Assembly: GCA_012961365.1 (NCBI GenBank)
Contig: DTZN01000082.1
Coordinates: 1-6,158, forward strand
Length of the DNA stretch: 6,158 nt
From: Hydrogenothermaceae bacterium
GTDB taxonomy: Bacteria > Aquificota > Aquificia > Aquificales > Hydrogenothermaceae
Direction of reading: 5' to 3'
The position numbers were made by a program, and so were the translations under genes. Shown here piece by piece: positions 5,852-6,158 of this stretch (positions are counted from its first letter, which is position 1; each line of letters starts with the position of its first letter). The notes below the pieces were generated by a model, which saw only the letters and a list, made by a program, of their open reading frames with translations, ran no database searches and was not told where the DNA came from.

Positions 5852-6158
5852 ATGAAGTTATCACTTGCTGTTTGTTCACATGACACAGAAAATAAGAAAA
5901 ACTTAAAAAAATGGCAAAGTCTTGCAAAGAAAATCTCCGATATTACAGGAGAAGAAATAAGTTTTCAACCTTTTAAAAACTGTCATGATGAGTTAGAAAA
6001 TTTAGTAAAAACACAGTTTGATATATACTATGCAAATCCCTTTATAGCTTACAGACTTTATAAAAAGGGCTATAAACCTATTGGAAAATTTAAAAATGAA
6101 AAAGATAGTTTTGTTTTAATAGGATATTTAAAAAACCAAGATAATATAAAAATATCAA
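5852..6158 (+). CDS. PhnD-like periplasmic-binding-fold domain protein without signal peptide, 3' end outside the window
   Basis: A frame of 102 complete codons runs from ATG 5852 to the window end without a stop; an in-frame TAA at 5843 rules out an upstream start. The visible part resembles the N-terminal lobe of the PhnD/phosphonate-binding family. It has a short beta strand (LSLAVCSHDT), a helix with the typical Trp (LKKWQSLAKKISDITGEEI), a second strand (SFQPF), a helix (HDELENLVKTQ), then FDIYYANPFIAYRLYKKGY, equivalent to the family's D-h-x-h-x-x-P-h-x-Y segment, and the strand KDSFVLIGY. Unlike ABC-transporter binding proteins it starts directly with the domain: there is no signal peptide or lipobox. 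It is therefore probably cytoplasmic, perhaps the sensor part of a longer signalling protein such as a GGDEF/EAL protein or kinase; that is inference, as the C-terminal part is not visible. There is no Shine-Dalgarno before the start. Confidence 0.65.
   Translation, partial: MKLSLAVCSHDTENKKNLKKWQSLAKKISDITGEEISFQPFKNCHDELENLVKTQFDIYYANPFIAYRLYKKGYKPIGKFKNEKDSFVLIGYLKNQDNIKIS

Overview
The window is strongly AT-rich, with compact gene spacing, strong AGGAGG-type ribosome binding sites on several genes, and a content of peroxide and iron stress genes, a UbiX prenyltransferase and an RND pump. This fits a low-GC thermophilic or microaerophilic Gram-negative bacterium. Hydrogenothermaceae/Aquificota (Sulfurihydrogenibium-like) is my best guess, from codon use and protein style only. 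The RND pump implies an outer membrane.

Layout. 1-729 (+): the 3' part of a ferritin-like/VIT1 (CCC1) fusion membrane protein, cut by the window edge. 730-831: a conserved-looking hairpin block resembling the right end (omega-RNA scaffold) of an IS200/IS605 element, with no tnpB next to it, then a bidirectional terminator. 832-1338 (-): thiol peroxidase tpx. 1339-1437: divergent control region with a 9-bp direct repeat. 1438-1956 (+): DJ-1/PfpI family protein. 1946-2108 (-): a short, frameshifted reading frame coupled to the end of ubiX, possibly the relic of a tyrosine recombinase N-terminus. 2098-2676 (-): ubiX. 2677-2715: very short divergent promoter whose palindromic TATAATTATA supplies a -10 on both strands; ubiX appears leaderless. 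2716-5745 (+): complete HAE1-type RND transporter without adjacent adaptor or outer-membrane factor genes. 5746-5851: promoter with a 14-A run in its spacer and a possible leaderless 10-codon mini-ORF. 5852 to the end (+): the start of a gene with a PhnD-like ligand-binding domain and no signal peptide, cut by the window edge.

How the genes fit together. The left half groups iron handling (ferritin-like/VIT1), peroxide removal (Tpx) and a stress-type DJ-1/PfpI protein, a plausible oxidative-stress neighbourhood. ubiX makes the prenylated flavin used by UbiD-type decarboxylases in quinone synthesis, but no ubiD is in view. The RND pump and the PhnD-like gene have no obvious partner here. I see no CRISPR array, tRNA, rRNA or complete mobile element. 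The most unusual signals are small: the orphan IS605-like end, the relic beside ubiX, the shared -10 with a leaderless start, and the poly(A) promoter spacer.
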